NCBI RefSeq assembly: GCF_000003605.2
Contig: NW_003134869.1
Coordinates: 36,368 to 100,367 of the forward strand
Source of the DNA: Saccoglossus kowalevskii
Lineage: Eukaryota; Hemichordata; Enteropneusta; Harrimaniidae
Direction: 5' to 3'
Length of the DNA stretch: 64,000 nucleotides
Part shown: one piece after another, positions 47,176-60,680 of the stretch
Layout of the letters: each line of letters opens with the position of its first letter
Position numbering within the stretch: position 1 is the first letter of the stretch
Position numbers and translations under genes: made by a program
The notes under the pieces: model-generated
Told to the model about the DNA's origin: nothing
Databases searched by the model: none
Seen by the model: only the letters and a program-made list of their open reading frames with translations

Positions 47176-50100
47176 GAACACAGTATGATTAATATGATTG
47201 AAAGGTCAGTAATCTGTTGTAAGTTAAAAAAATGATGTTGAAATGAAGTATTCAAAAAGTCACAATAATAAAATAATGAGAAAAATAAGATGCATCATCG
47301 TACCTTTATTTTTTTCAGCAAACCAGAAACATATATTTGATGTAAACAAACGAAAAACGAAGTCTCTTGTTTTAATGGAGTCCAGAACACTTTTAGATAC
47401 ACATGTATATATGTTCCCAGAGAGTGGAGTCTTTTGTGCTTATTGTCAGATGGTCGACAATAATGATACTTGTGTAATCGATCTTTATGATTGGTCATTT
47501 AGGGTTAAAATGGTCACCAGCATTTTTTTTGACCACACATGTTGCGGGGATTCCGCACTGTGTCGCTTTATATATACATAGTTGTCCCCTTCCCCCAAAA
47601 TACTTGTTAGAGCAGGTGGTCACATGCACACTGCGTCACTGTATGTGTTGTTCAGAGATTAAAACAGTAATACGAGTTACATACAATTGTACCTTGCAAG
47701 TAGACTCCAGTATTTAAAGTCGCTTACTAGACTCATTTGACGTTTGCAATACCCATAAGCAGTCACAACAAAGAAGCAGTAAAGTTACAATATTATGTTA
47801 CTCCCCCACATTGTTCTGTCTTCGTTTTCAACTCATTGTACCGCTGAGTCAGTTTCTTACCTTGTGGTCACACTCTCTGCCTGTCTGAGGGTTTTATTTG
47901 TTCGGTTCATTTTTTTTAAAATTTGGAAATATTAGCGGGGAGTGGGCTATATATGTCAAACTGCAACGATCCATTACAGTACTGTCTAAAGGCCAGTAAA
48001 ATGATTAACTGTATGGTTTGACACCTTTTGCCTGTTATTGTGTGGAGCAAAACAGAGCTGGATTATTGAATGCGTTAATTACAAGTGCATGCACTATAGT
48101 GAGGTGAGGTGCACGGATACCTCATGAGGCAGTCTTGACAGATTTATTGGCAAAGTGCCAAGTGATATGCTTATGACTGGGGAAGGTATGTACATCTTAG
48201 CGTGTACCGGTATTGTTAGTTTGTTACAACATTTTTATAACGTGGCAGTGTAAAGTGGCTTTAACTTTTAAAAAAGCAAATTCATTAAAATTCTGTATTT
48301 TCGTCACTTGCATGTATGTGCCGATAGTTGGTTTTATTTCGCCATGTTACTATGCTGAAACTTTGCAACCACTAGTCGCTACGGCGTACTGCTACACTTG
48401 TACTGAGACACAATGAATGGTCTATTCAGTGGAGATCCCTGGATAAATGACTACACACAAAGTGGCATCTGAGAGAAAGTGGCGGTTGCTGTCAAACTGA
48501 GGTCAGTTCCAATTCGGGCAACACCCACTGTAAATGTGTTACCATTGTTGTGATGTTTTAAACTCACACAACCGGTGCATGTTTTGGTTGAAAAAACTTT
48601 AATGCTGACTGAGTCCTAGTTAGATTTCCTCATACGTGGATTTCTGTGGCATGTTTTAAGCATGGAGCCTTCATTGATGAGTCTAGGTTCAGAAGGTAGG
48701 CTTTGTCTCGTTTTTAATTTAAACATTCTTGTATGTGGAAATGGTCTGGACATATAGTACATGCAATAACACGGGCAGCTCCCGTATAGCCATTGCTTGA
48801 AATCTAAGACCGTTCCTGTCGCTTGAGTTCACTTGATATATGAAGAATAGTTTTACGCATACCAGACACAGTTTCTCACAGTCTACGAGAATTCAGATCT
48901 GCCGTGGTGTGTCTACGATCAGTTCTTTGTGCGTAATTTCACTCAATAGAATCTATGTCTGGTACAAAGAATCTGCTTACATTATGAATTTACTGACAAG
49001 TACTTTCCAGTGTAATCTGTTTGACATGATTACTTGACGTTTTTTCAACAAGCTCACTTAGCTGAAGACTACTAGGTCATGTAAAATATACTTTGTACCG
49101 AATAAAAACATTCTATGATGGTCCTTGTATTAAATAATAATACCATATAGTTTGTACAAATATATACAATCTAATTTGCTTGTACAAATAGTGCAGTTTA
49201 CCTACATACATGTATTTTTGCTTGGAATTTAAATTCATATGATTAATTAAAAGTAAAGATATAAAAATTCCATTACAATACATGTACATTATACCCTAGG
49301 TTTGGCATGCAGTTGATCAGTGAAAATAATTGCATGCAATGTACATTTACCGAAATAGTGTTTTTTTTATGAAAATAAAGTATTGATCCAATGTCCAGTG
49401 TTTCTAAAGATTATTTTCCACAGGTACATACTGTTCATTCTTTAAATTTCACCAGAGTTTTTCTGTAGAATCATCAAATTTTGCATTTTTTATGTTGAGT
49501 AATTTATAGGTATTTTGCACATCAGAATAATGAATGCAAGCTTTATTACACTGATCGGGTATGTGTAGCTGTCAACAACAGAAATTAACCCAAACTCTAC
49601 CTTCCCAATAAAGTTTTCAAAGATTTGATATGATTAGTGTTAATGAGAACCGAACCATCAAATGCAAAAAGTTTTTGTGTTTTTATTAATTTTGCAAATT
49701 TCACTGTAACTTTAGTATTAGTGAATTGAGTACAGTGTTAATTATTGAAGTAAGAAGACACACTTTCCTTAAAAGTTCTATATTCCCAAACATTTATTTG
49801 TGTGTAATCTATTATCTATTACTAATATCTATAATTTTAGTTAAATTAAAGATTTGTCAGGGATGCAAAATTTCACAATCGAATGTCCTGGCCGGCACAC
49901 ATAACCTGTTGAACCCCAGTTAAAGGGCATTGGTCGTCATATGACACATGTTCGATATGCACCCATGTATACAAAATGTCGTTTATGAAAATTAAAAATA
50001 TAAACACTGCCCTTCAAATGTTCAATGCTTTGATATTTCTGGATTTTCCTGAAACCTTGTCTCCTGAAATGGCAGCGATTTACAGTAAGAGTATTTCTTG

Positions 50101-51567
50101 ATAGACCCGACAGGGTTGACTGCACTCAATCACTAAACCATCATCTGACCTCTGTTGACCCTGAGTCTAGATTTCTACAATATATCGGCAATCTCTTTGT
50201 CCCGAGTGATAACGCCGCTCTCCAATTTATAACAGTCGACAGCGTTACTGAAACTGATTTATATGACTCCTTCTCAAAACAACATTTTTGGCTTGTTCAG
50301 CGTGATCAGCATGATAATTTACGGCATGAGAAATCGAGTGTGGTATGTGCGAAATTTTATTTACACCTGTTAAGGTAATGTCAGATCATCTATAGTGAAG
50401 TTGCATTCCAGACACCAAATCGGTAAGTTCAAAAGCTACCTTCAGGGGTTGAACACCAACACAAGTGTCAACCTCTAACCTGACCGATTACAAACTTAGG
50501 TAATGCGAGGCCAAGGCCAGGATTTATTCACTAATGTATGCAGCTTTGGGTGGAAGTTAGTTATGGTCCATAAGTACGTGCGTTTGACAGAACTCTGTTG
50601 GTGTCGGGATAGTCATTATATTGCCGTTTAATAGAGAGATGGCTGTATAGGCCTGCCATGTATTCCTAGATGTGGCAATGTTGGTGTGGTGAAATATAAA
50701 TAACACTAGCAATAACCAAATTTAAAAAGTCAGAAGCTAAACTGAACAGACACTAAGTGTCCAGAATTGATACCTGACTAATAGTCCCTTGTGACATGCT
50801 CAATTCATGTACTACCGGTATATCTGTTTATACAGAATTTGTATAAACGTATATACGTTATATTTGTATTTGTAACAACTTGTCTGAGCTACCATTTTGA
50901 AAAAACAGGTGGTAGACACATACAAATTGCTGGGTGGTCCATATTTTGTTTTCTTAGTTCAGAAGTCAATAAATTCAAATAAATCAGTTTTTTTACTGGA
51001 TATATTTTATGTAGAACAGTTCTTGATAGTTTGTTTTGATGACAAAATTATACATCAGTGTAAGGAACAATTACCGGTAAAGTAAACATTTCTAGTAATC
51101 CAGTACTGCAACTAATTCTGGAAAATGTACTAAAATAATTCTAGTCTGTGCCTTGGATTACTTTCCTGCTAAAATGTTATTGCCACATTTTGCTTACTTT
51201 TATATATTTTTCTATCATTGTTTATGATAGTTGTGCATCAATTGGACATAACTTCTTATTGGCTACAGGTTTTATCATCATTTTGAGAAATTTAGGTTTT
51301 ATTATTTGTGAAAAGTTTTACAAGTCGACTGCAGTGCTTAAGAGTTAATTTGGAACTTGTGTCTCATTTTAACACAAATGTTGACAAAAACAACCAACCT
51401 TTGATATAAAAAACAATGTAATGTGTAAACAGTTCTATCTAATATTGGAATTAGAAAACAATTTGAGCCAAATTTGGTTGTGAAAAGTAGATTAACATTG
51501 CTCTTAAAGCCATGTGTGAATTTGTTGTGGATCTTTTCTTATTAAACTTAATGATGACTAAAATAAA
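47176..51567. other. Gene-poor stretch between array and candidate minus exon
   Basis: Unique sequence around candidate exon 1b. 49900-50640 is locally less AT-rich, without an exon I can define. A decayed family A-like piece may lie at 49211-49388. Confidence 0.45.
48662..48695 (+). CDS. Candidate alternative first coding exon 1b
   Basis: ATG at 48662 opens 11 codons (MEPSLMSLGSE) plus one base, then donor GTAGGC at 48696. Phase 1, like exon 1a and 1c, and its end (GSE-G) resembles 1c (ASE-G). A 34-bp exon could arise by chance, so confidence is low without transcripts. Confidence 0.3.
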
Positions 51568-51819
51568 CTACTTAGATAGCCATGTATATTCAACTGTCTG
51601 TCCCAAGGGTATACACACTGTGCTGTTATGTGTTGAAGGTGTGACATGGTAGCATGGGTCAGGGGAAATATCCTCTAACCATGATTGACCTGTGACCTGT
51701 CCGCAATAAACTGTACTGTCTTGTAGCATTATGGTGTCTATTCTAGTTTCATTGATGTCATCATCAAAATTTCCGTTAGTAGATACAGAAGTGATTCCTT
51801 TTAGTTTCACCCGGAAATC
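51568..51819 (-). CDS. Candidate terminal (or lone) exon of an extracellular protein
   Basis: On the minus strand an acceptor (tcttttatag) ends at 51820 and is followed by 83 open codons and a TAG (51568-51570). The peptide runs DFRVKLKGIT...VEYTWLSK. It has three Cys, two N-glycosylation sequons (NET, NST) and an even composition, unlike random AT-rich ORFs here. A possible donor GTAGTT overlaps the stop, so the exon might continue instead of ending. No family recognised. It would lie inside an intron of the plus-strand candidate gene. Confidence 0.35.
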   Translation of the reverse strand, partial: DFRVKLKGITSVSTNGNFDDDINETRIDTIMLQDSTVYCGQVTGQSWLEDISPDPCYHVTPSTHNSTVCIPLGQTVEYTWLSK

Positions 51820-52159
51820 CTATAAAAGAAGAACGCCTACATGTAGCAATTAAGGGTTGTACCTTTGGGTATTGGGGGGGGGGGGGCTTGATAAAAAATA
51901 AATCAGAAGGATGGTATTGAACAAAGTTATTCCTGAGTCTAACTTTTCCCGAAAGACTTAGTTTTAAGGAAACAGGAACCTTATTTTTTTTTCTCCATAT
52001 GCCTTTTCCTTTCCCTTTTTTGAAAGACTACTAGTTTAAAACTTAGTCTAGACAGGCTATACGTTAAGCTAAATTTGAGATTTTAAAATGTTTTGTCATC
52101 AAAAGCTACCAATCCCTCTTTAACACAAGAATGGTCAAGTTGTAAACATTATTGCAGAA

Positions 52160-52365
52160 AATAGGTTATTTTCCGTTTACTGTGGGATTCTGCGTAATGT
52201 TTGAAAGATGCAGATCAAACATATGCTACAAAAACAAATGATTTATTTTTTTTATTTGGATTTGTCTTTTTTTTTTAGTTCAATGTCAAAATAACAATCT
52301 TTCAGAGAAGAATATGGTGTTGAGATTTCCTTACTTCATCAAAATTGATCATCATCAAATGCGAA
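52160..52365 (-). mobile_element. Family D element, copy 3 (old, truncated)
   Basis: ataggttattttccgttta, then ggtatgc-poor but alignable segments (gcagatcaaacatatgctac; cttacttcatcaaaattgat) in the order of copy 1. CpGs are mostly lost. It ends where MITE A9 starts. Confidence 0.55.
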
Positions 52366-52519
52366 TACTGTAAAATACTTCATTTTTGCTTGGAATTTAT
52401 TTTTGCTATTTTTGTTGAAGGGATGATTCAGTGAAAGCAAAATTTAGTGATTATACCTTTATTCTTGTATTTTACATTCAACTCATCTAAAAATAATTAA
52501 AATGAAGTACATTACAGTA
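52366..52519. mobile_element. Family A MITE (A9, shortened)
   Basis: TACTGTAAAATACTTCATT...CATTACAGTA, with a deletion in the right arm. It abuts the end of the decayed family D copy. Confidence 0.65.
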
Positions 52520-52614
52520 GCACATTATTGAGCGTGAAAATATTTTTAAATATATATTTTCAAAAGAAATATTTCTAGTCACAATGGGCTTGCTTATAAT
52601 CACTTGGAGTAAAA

Positions 52615-52880
52615 ATTCACCCTTCAGTCAATCTTTGAATCAGTCAATCTTCAAATCGGTAAATATTCAATTCAGTCAATTATTATTTATCGATTCAGTT
52701 GATTTTTAAATCATTAAATCTTCAAATCAGTAAATCTTCAATTCAGTCAATTATTATTTATCAATTCAGTTGATTTTTAAATCATTAAATCTTCAAATCA
52801 GCCAATCGTCAAATCAGTAAATTTTTAAATCAGTAAATCTTCAAACACTCCAATCTTAAATTCAGTCAGTCTTTAAATCC
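52615..52880 (+). repeat. Irregular tcagtcaatctt/aaatcagtaaat repeat
   Basis: Short AT-rich words recur with variable spacing. One larger block (ttcagtcaattattatttat) occurs twice, 72 bp apart. Confidence 0.8.
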
Positions 52881-54353
52881 TCAATTTTATTAAGATATCA
52901 GCTTATTGATTCACATTTCTTTTGTTGTATTTTGAAAACTTAAGTATTTTGTTTTTCATTGATTTAAGTGTCAACTAAACCTAACCAACCGTGGCATTGT
53001 TTTGGTCTCGTAGTACCTCATTGACCACAGGGTCGTTGACCTATAGACTCTTTTGAATGAATTATTATGCAATCCGTCAACCGTAAAGCATCAAGCGGAA
53101 CAACTCCCAGTAATGCAACTTTCTTTTATAGTCCTTTTGTCCGTCATTGTTTTATTTGGAATATTTGTCAGCAATCGAGTCACTACACTATTGTCAAGAG
53201 TGAGAATAACAAAGTTGTAAGAAGCAAGTCTCTTCTTTATGGTATTTTGCATTTATTCTCATATGACCTTTGACATATTTAACAAGTTTGGTCCAGTTTG
53301 AGGTGTTGATGTGGTTTATACATTCCGTTGGACTGAGTATAAAAAATCACTTTCTGAATTCCTGAGATTTTTAACCTGTAATTTTAATTTTGTTTTTTAT
53401 ATTAAAAGAAATTTTAAAAATAATTAAAAAAAAATCGTATAGAAATATGATGTATTTTTAAAAACAGTTAAAATTTTGTTTTGTTTTTTCAGTGTATTTT
53501 TTCATATTTACTCTCATACTAAAATAAAGTTTAATAATAATAAAGTACATTTTTATAAATATAGATAATTAAGGTTAGATTTTGTATTTAAGAATGTTTG
53601 TCATGCTTGAATAATGATTTATTTAATTCATTAATTTATTGCATTTATATAAATATAAAAAAATCTTAAACCCACCCACAACGGAGGAAGCATCTGTACA
53701 ATACATGTGATAATCATCATAGGGCTTCTGTCTGTTAGACTTCCATCATAATGGCTTTATGATGTCACTTCCTGTCAAATCAAGAGAACAGGCAAGGGTT
53801 GCTGTGATTTATTTAATTTAAACCCATGTCACCCCCCAGTCTATTATTGTTCGTGTCGCCCACTCAAAAATTCTGACATTCCAGTAGAAGGAAGTATATT
53901 TGTTTTTTCTTCTTTTTTTCCCCTCCTATCTTTCATCTGTTGCGTGCTTTGTAAAAAAAGGGACAAAAACACACATAATAAAAAAAAAAAAATCATTCTA
54001 ATAGTACATGTATATTTCTAAGTTGTCCCCACCCATCAATAAATGGATTGTTTAATGAATAATTCAACCAATGAATTTCTATTCACTTAAGTGGTCTTGT
54101 AGTATTCAGTTTTCAGCAGTTTAAGGGGTCTTTTAAGGAAACCATGTTTAGTACCTCCCAGTGAACAAGGAGGTTGCATGTTCATGTACATCGATGAGTA
54201 CACACACAGATTGACTCTGCAAATAGACGGAGGAGAATTAGGGGGGAAATTACTTTCAGGATGGTTGTTTATGAAAAAGCTGAATATTCATGGTTATTTC
54301 AAGGTTAGGCGAAATCTCAGGCAGCTACTTTAAAATATCGTTGAAAACATGTC

Positions 54354-54375
54354 ATGGAACAGCTAGCCTCTGAAG
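54354..54375 (+). CDS. Candidate alternative first coding exon 1c
   Basis: ATG at 54354 opens seven codons (MEQLASE) plus one base, then donor GTAAGG at 54376. Same phase and similar end as candidate 1b. Very short, so this is a weak candidate supported mainly by the match in phase. Confidence 0.25.
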
Positions 54376-55374
54376 GTAAGGTCGTTTTTTTTCACCGATT
54401 CATTCAATCTAAATTCAAAATATTAATATTTAACCCGACTTGCTGTAACTGGTACTGTTTGTTTGCAGTGAAGACAATGAATAATGTTAAAGAGATTTCT
54501 GGCTGAGCAGTGTGTATATGTATATTTTCAAATTTGTGAGACATTTGTGAACGCTCACAGCGTATTAAAGCTAATATCAGTGCCTGACAATTGTTATTGT
54601 AATTATTATTTGGGTCACAGCGTGTTACAGACTGTTCCTACCTGCTTTGAACGTTTGAAAATGTGAACTCAGGATGACCCCCAACATTGCCCTATTTTTA
54701 CAGAATCCACAATTTTGTATTATTACGTCTACAATATTGGCTTACTACTTGATTCTGTTTATCTGAATTTTTTTTTTTTTAAATCTGATTTATCGTTGCA
54801 ATTCAGATTTGCTGATAGATCAGTATTACCGTGTTTATTTGAACGAGATTATCTGCTTATATAGTATAGATTTACATATTAATTTTGATATCTATTTTCA
54901 TTTTCATGATTTAATAAAATTTATTTAGACTTTTTGTTTAATTTGTGTAAAATCACAATTAATAATTTTAGTTTCAAAGTCAACTTGCATCACTTCTCAC
55001 AAAATTAACTTGCATAATTTATTTATAGAATTTTTTTAATATTTTAATTAGGAATTTTAGCCTATAGAAAATTATGTACATTTAGTCCCAAATTAACAAA
55101 GATATTGTAGAAATATTCATAGAAGTACACATAAATTTTGTACCAAAAGTTTGGCTGGAAAATTGATGGTTTCAACTTTTTTTTAATTTTGTGATTTATT
55201 ATGTAAAATTCACTGAATATTAACACAGATTATAATACAGCTTGCACTTACACATGCTTCAAAAAAAAAAACACATCAAAGTTACTTCTGCTGAATTCTT
55301 CAATAGTATGCAAGTATCAAGTGCAGACCACTAAACAGAAACACAGTTACCATTATAACACAAAATTAGTAGTG

Positions 55375-55583
55375 TACTGTAAAAGGATTAATTATTCACT
55401 GGGTTTTAATTTTGCTTATTTCGTTGACTGGAAAATGCGCAATTAAAACCCACTGAATATGTAAAATTTAGCATAGAACACATTATCTAAATGATAAAAC
55501 CGTGACTTTAAAACCCACTGAATATGCCTGAAATGGTAAATCAGCGAAATTTAAACCCAGTGAAAATTAGTCATTTTACAGTA
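55375..55583. mobile_element. Family B palindromic MITE (B4)
   Basis: TACTGTAAAAGGATTAATTA...CATTTTACAGTA, opposite orientation to B3. Confidence 0.8.
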
Positions 55584-55954
55584 TGTGCTTTACTAAATGC
55601 AGAAATGTGTCTATGGATAGAATGAGTCATACGTTATTTTAATGACCCAACATACATTTATTTAATACAGTGTTTGGATTACGTGCGCTTCTCTTAGAGC
55701 AAATACGGTAACCATACATGTATTTCAGTGTTTTTGATGATATTCAATGATACAGCTATTTTCTAATTCTAATAATATTGACAGTTCATGGCCATCAATC
55801 GTGTAACCACCGTTTACCAATTTTAACGAAAGGTGTACTGTAGCGGAGCGGTGAGGAGTTTGGCGTATGACAATCCGCTGATTCGGCTACACGTTAAACA
55901 TTTGTTAAGAACACTGTTAACAACTCAACGTAGTTTGGAGTCCGATATGACAAA

Positions 55955-56120
55955 GGATTAATTTTCGCTAAATAAATGATTCAGTGAAAATAAAATCCAG
56001 CGAATATACTTTTTTCCTATATCTTGTATTCAAAACATCAAAATCAGTGAAAATAAATTCCATACAAAACACCCTTTTCAGTGAAAATAAATTTCACCTA
56101 AAATAAAGTATTTTATAGTA
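55955..56120. mobile_element. Family A MITE (A10, left end lost)
   Basis: It starts inside the arm (attaattttcgct) and ends AAAGTATTTTATAGTA. Confidence 0.65.
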
Positions 56121-57057
56121 TACCGGTAATGATTTTTAGCCTTAGTCTCAGTCTAAGGTCTGTGCTTCAGACTAGATGAGTAAATCATTCCCAGACTTCT
56201 GTTTGTGCATTAGGGGCTGACTATTAGATACTTTGAAAAGGAGATATGGTATCAAAATTATAATTTTCCTTCACTTAGTTGCTATAACAATTTTTTGGAT
56301 TCTTCTATTAAAAATATGTTAATTTTTTTTTAAATATTTTTTTTTATATTTTTTTTTTTATTTTATTCGTTAAGTTTTCTGTGCATTATTTAAAAAAAAT
56401 AACCTTGCCTGAGATTGTTATGGTCAACCCTTTATACCTAGGATTTGTGAGATCTTGTTCATTTAGCCTAGAGCATCAATTACCACGGTAACATGCTGGA
56501 ACGCCTGAAATAACATCCACGTACATGCATGGTTTTACTGTGGAGCTGTGTTGAATTGTTGACATTACACACAGTACTGTTTTAATCTGGTACGCTTTGA
56601 TTTTATGTACATAGTATGTAAATCACATATTATCAGAAGCTGACCAAGTGCAATCCTGACTTGCACAGAAAACTTGCTCCAGGGTTTGAACTAAAGTAGA
56701 CAACCAATTTCAAGGTCAAAACTGCTTGAGTTTGATTGAAATTATGGAGGAAATAGCTGATTATGTGAAACCTGAGGATAGACTTAAAAAAACCACAGTC
56801 ACACATTGGAACGTTTTAAAACAACAGCAACTATCATAAATCCACTGCCGATTTACCAAATTACATTGACAATTCAAATTCTTTTGTTTTGTATTTGTAG
56901 TTTTTGTATTTGCAGTTATTTATTTATTTATTTTAATATCTATATTTTTCACTACTACTTCTTGTTAAATATTATTAATAAATTTGTATAATAAAGAAAA
57001 AAAATTTACTAATGTAGTTGCTCTATTACAAGCTCATCTCCAATAGTTGTGTACTTA

Positions 57058-57254
57058 TACTGTAAAGGGGTCAAATATTCACTGGGTTTCAATTTTGCTT
57101 ATTTCGCTGACTGGAAAATGCGCTAAATTAAAACACAGTGAATATGTAAAATTTAGCATAAAACACATTATCTAAATGATAAAACCCACTGAATATGCCT
57201 GAAATGGTAAATCAACGAAATTTAAACCCAGTGAAAATTAATCATTTTACAGTA
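57058..57254. mobile_element. Family B palindromic MITE (B5)
   Basis: TACTGTAAAGGGGTC...CATTTTACAGTA, same orientation as B4 with a small internal deletion. Confidence 0.8.
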
Positions 57255-58540
57255 GTCAAAAATTTTATTTGTTGAATGCTGGATTGTTAAAATATGACTT
57301 GGTACGAATATGGATACACCATTGTCATTTACATATGCATTAAAATCTACATGCTATTTAAATAATGAGAAAATACCAGTACATTGCTTAGAGCCTGTAT
57401 CAGGCACAATGTTGCTTTGAGGTGATCACTTAGTTTTAGGTTTCCATAATGTGCATGCTATTAGGCATTAGAAACCATCACCAACTCTCAAAGTTTTAGA
57501 TGCATTTGATAGATGCATCCCATGGTGATAGTAAAGGTGGTGTTTAAAAAAAATTATTTTGAGCAGGGAGCCATATTTACAAATTCAAGTTACTGTTAGT
57601 CAGGGAGAATAATGAATTTTTTCAAACAGAGTTTAAAGTCACAGTGATCAATTTCATATATCCTAGTATAAATCTTTAATTTAATTAACATATTCACTTA
57701 TTGCGACTTTTGTCCAAATTCATCCCAAGTGAACGGCAATTTAGATACAGAAAATCTGCTCAGTGAACATTTCACTGTAGTTCACTTACACTGCGAAGTG
57801 CAAAATTGATGTTCGTCCTTAGCAATGCCCTAAATTTTTTTCGAATTTAACGGTTTACTGCACAGTACATGCATTTGAAAAGGGGCATGTAACGCATTGA
57901 ATTATTGAAATAAAAATGAACAGATGTGGAAGGATAGACTTCTAATCCTTTGTTTATGCATGTACCTTGTGTTTATGCTGAGTCATCAACTTTACAAACT
58001 CCACCCACATGTGCAATGTGTCAGTGCCATTGTTCACTGCTGTTATTACAAGAGTAGAATTCTCTTGTTCGATCAAAAATGCTTTGAAGAAGATCAAAAT
58101 AATCATGATTTCATTAACTGACAATTATTGGGTCACAAAAACTTGCTATGTATGATGAAAGCACGTCTGCCTTTGAATTATAAGTTGATGTTCACAGCTA
58201 ACATGTTTTAGATACAGAAACTTATGAATCTTTGAAAGTCTGATATGCACACTCCTACTATCAGAATTTTTTTGTTTCCTCATCATGGAGTTTAGTTGCA
58301 TAAATTTTAACCAATTTTCAATCAAAAATTCATAATATTTGGCAAGGTATGGCCAACAGCGAAGTAATATACATGTTTGACATTTTTGATATATCTAACA
58401 CATGTAGTTGTAAAGACTGACATGCTTGGCATTGAAGACACATCAGGCATCTGAAATGCACATTTGTGGTATTTTGGAGGTGACTGTTGTCCAATTTTGG
58501 GTTTATATGCACCTTGAGATGCGCTTCCTGTAGAGCCAAT

Positions 58541-59155
58541 AGGGGTATTCCATATATAATATTCCATAGGAATATCTTCCATATAATATTCCATAAGAAT
58601 TTCTCTCGTATAATATTCCATAGGAATATCTTCCAAATAATATTCCGTAGGAATATCTTCCATATAATATTCCACAGGAATATCTTCCATATAATATTCC
58701 ATAGGAGTATCTTCCATATAATATTCTGTAGGAATATCTTCCATATAATAGTCTGTAGGAATATCTTCCATAAAATATTCCATAAGAATATCTTCCATAC
58801 AATATTCCATATGAATATCTTCCATATAATATTCCATGAGAATATCTTCCATATAATATTCCATGGGAATATCTTCCATATAATATTCCATGGGAATATC
58901 TTCCATATTATACTCCATGGGAATATCTTCCATATTATACTCCATGGGAATATCTTCCATATAATATTCCATGGGAATATCTTCCATATAATATTCAATG
59001 GGAATATCTTCCATATAATATTCCATATGAATATCTTCCATATAATATTCCATGAGAATATCTTCCATATAATATTCCATGGGATTATCTTCCATATACT
59101 ATTCCATAGAAATATCTTCCATATATTATTCCATAGAAATATCTTCCAAATATTA
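58541..59155 (+). repeat. 27-bp tandem array, about 23 units
   Basis: Unit atcttccatataatattcca + tgggaat. Because 27 is nine codons and the unit has few stops, reading frames of 99-283 codons stay open on both strands (e.g. a 9-residue EDIPMEYYM repeat on the minus strand). Confidence 0.95.
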
Positions 59156-60485
59156 CATGTATTCTTATAATAATTATACATTTATTTCATCCTTAAAAAA
59201 CATGTACGACAGCAATAACATGTTGGTCATAAAACACAATACATATAGTACTATTAAAAAGTAGAATGTCAGTCATTTTTGATATTCTATATCAAAGTTG
59301 GCCTTGAAACTGGGCACCCTCATAACATTGAAGTTCAAACCTGACCTTGTACATCAAGCCACTGTTGTACATTTGGCATATTTCTCTGGTTTAAAGCCAC
59401 TTATAAGTTTAAATTACGCCGTGGTGTAAACCGAACGTTGTTCCCTGTTTTATTTTTCTTGCAAGAAACACTTTGCAGTGTCTTATATGAGATTGGAATG
59501 TTCAAGAAGTGGGTCATGTTAACCTCAGATGTTTCCGCTGTGAATATAAAGATTGTGACAGCATAACGAGACAATGAAGGGTTTATCGTGTAATGTCGGT
59601 TAATAGCGACCTCACTTGAATAATTCATGTTTTGTGATGAGTCCAATGCACTTCGATACATAATGTATTCATATACATACCTCCTGTATGCATTGAATCT
59701 GGCTCTGAGTTATGAGTCATTTAAAAGGTTGTCTCTCATTGGTTGCCTGGCATCTAATCAATTAGCCAATCAGGAAACATAATGATTCATTATTAAATTT
59801 GATAGTTTGAGTTTAAAATTGTGTCTGTCCTTAGTTGACTCTTTGAATGATGCCATTTTAAATCTTTTTTTATAATTTCTTTATTTTTGGATCAAAGTGA
59901 ACATAATCTCCCATTGGCTACAGGTCTTAAAACATTCAACATTTTGAAAATAATAAAATAAATAGTAATTATTTGTCAAAAAGTTGACTTTGGGTTCAAA
60001 GGTCAAATATAACTTGTGATTGGCAGTTATATTTTTAATACATTTTTTTCATTGAACCACGAAACGCCACAAATGAATTGGTGAAAATTCAAGTTATAAG
60101 CTTTTGTATTCTGAAAACTTGCCATTTATTCGAAACCAAATAATTATTTATAACCATTATGAATGCCATAACTTTCAGGTTTGATTTTTGGCCATGTTAC
60201 TCAAAATTAATTATTAAAAAAATAAACTAATTTTTGTTGACAATACGACTTTAAGAAATTCTAATAACATGTATTGCCACACCTGGTGACCTACTTGTGC
60301 ACGTTTCTTACAAGCTGTTTGATCAGCTTTCAAATACGCTACCCCAAGGATTCTGTAGTTCAAGGCCTAAATACTGTACATAGTAAAATTTATTTTGAAC
60401 TGAAAACAGTATTTTGGTGTCTTTTGTGTTATTTGTTTTAGGTTGTATGCAAAACATAATTTTTAGGTGATTCCCTTTCAGAATA

Positions 60486-60680
60486 TACTGTGGAATACTT
60501 TATTTTTGCTGAAAAGGTATTTTGGGCATTTTGTATGGAATTTATTTTCACTGATTTTTGATAAGTTGAATGTAAAAATAGGAAAAAAAGTATATTCGCT
60601 GGATTTTATTTTCACGGGATCATCCCTTCAGCGAAAATAGCGAAAATAAATTCCAAGCGAAAATAAAGTATTCTACAGTA
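60486..60680. mobile_element. Family A palindromic MITE (A11)
   Basis: TACTGTGGAATACTTTATT...GTATTCTACAGTA; one of the best-preserved copies. Confidence 0.8.

Noticed and set aside
47243-47581. 112-codon plus ORF after a tttttttcag
   Set aside because: The acceptor-like tract is common in this AT-rich DNA, and the peptide resembles no family I know and lacks a donor at a sensible place.
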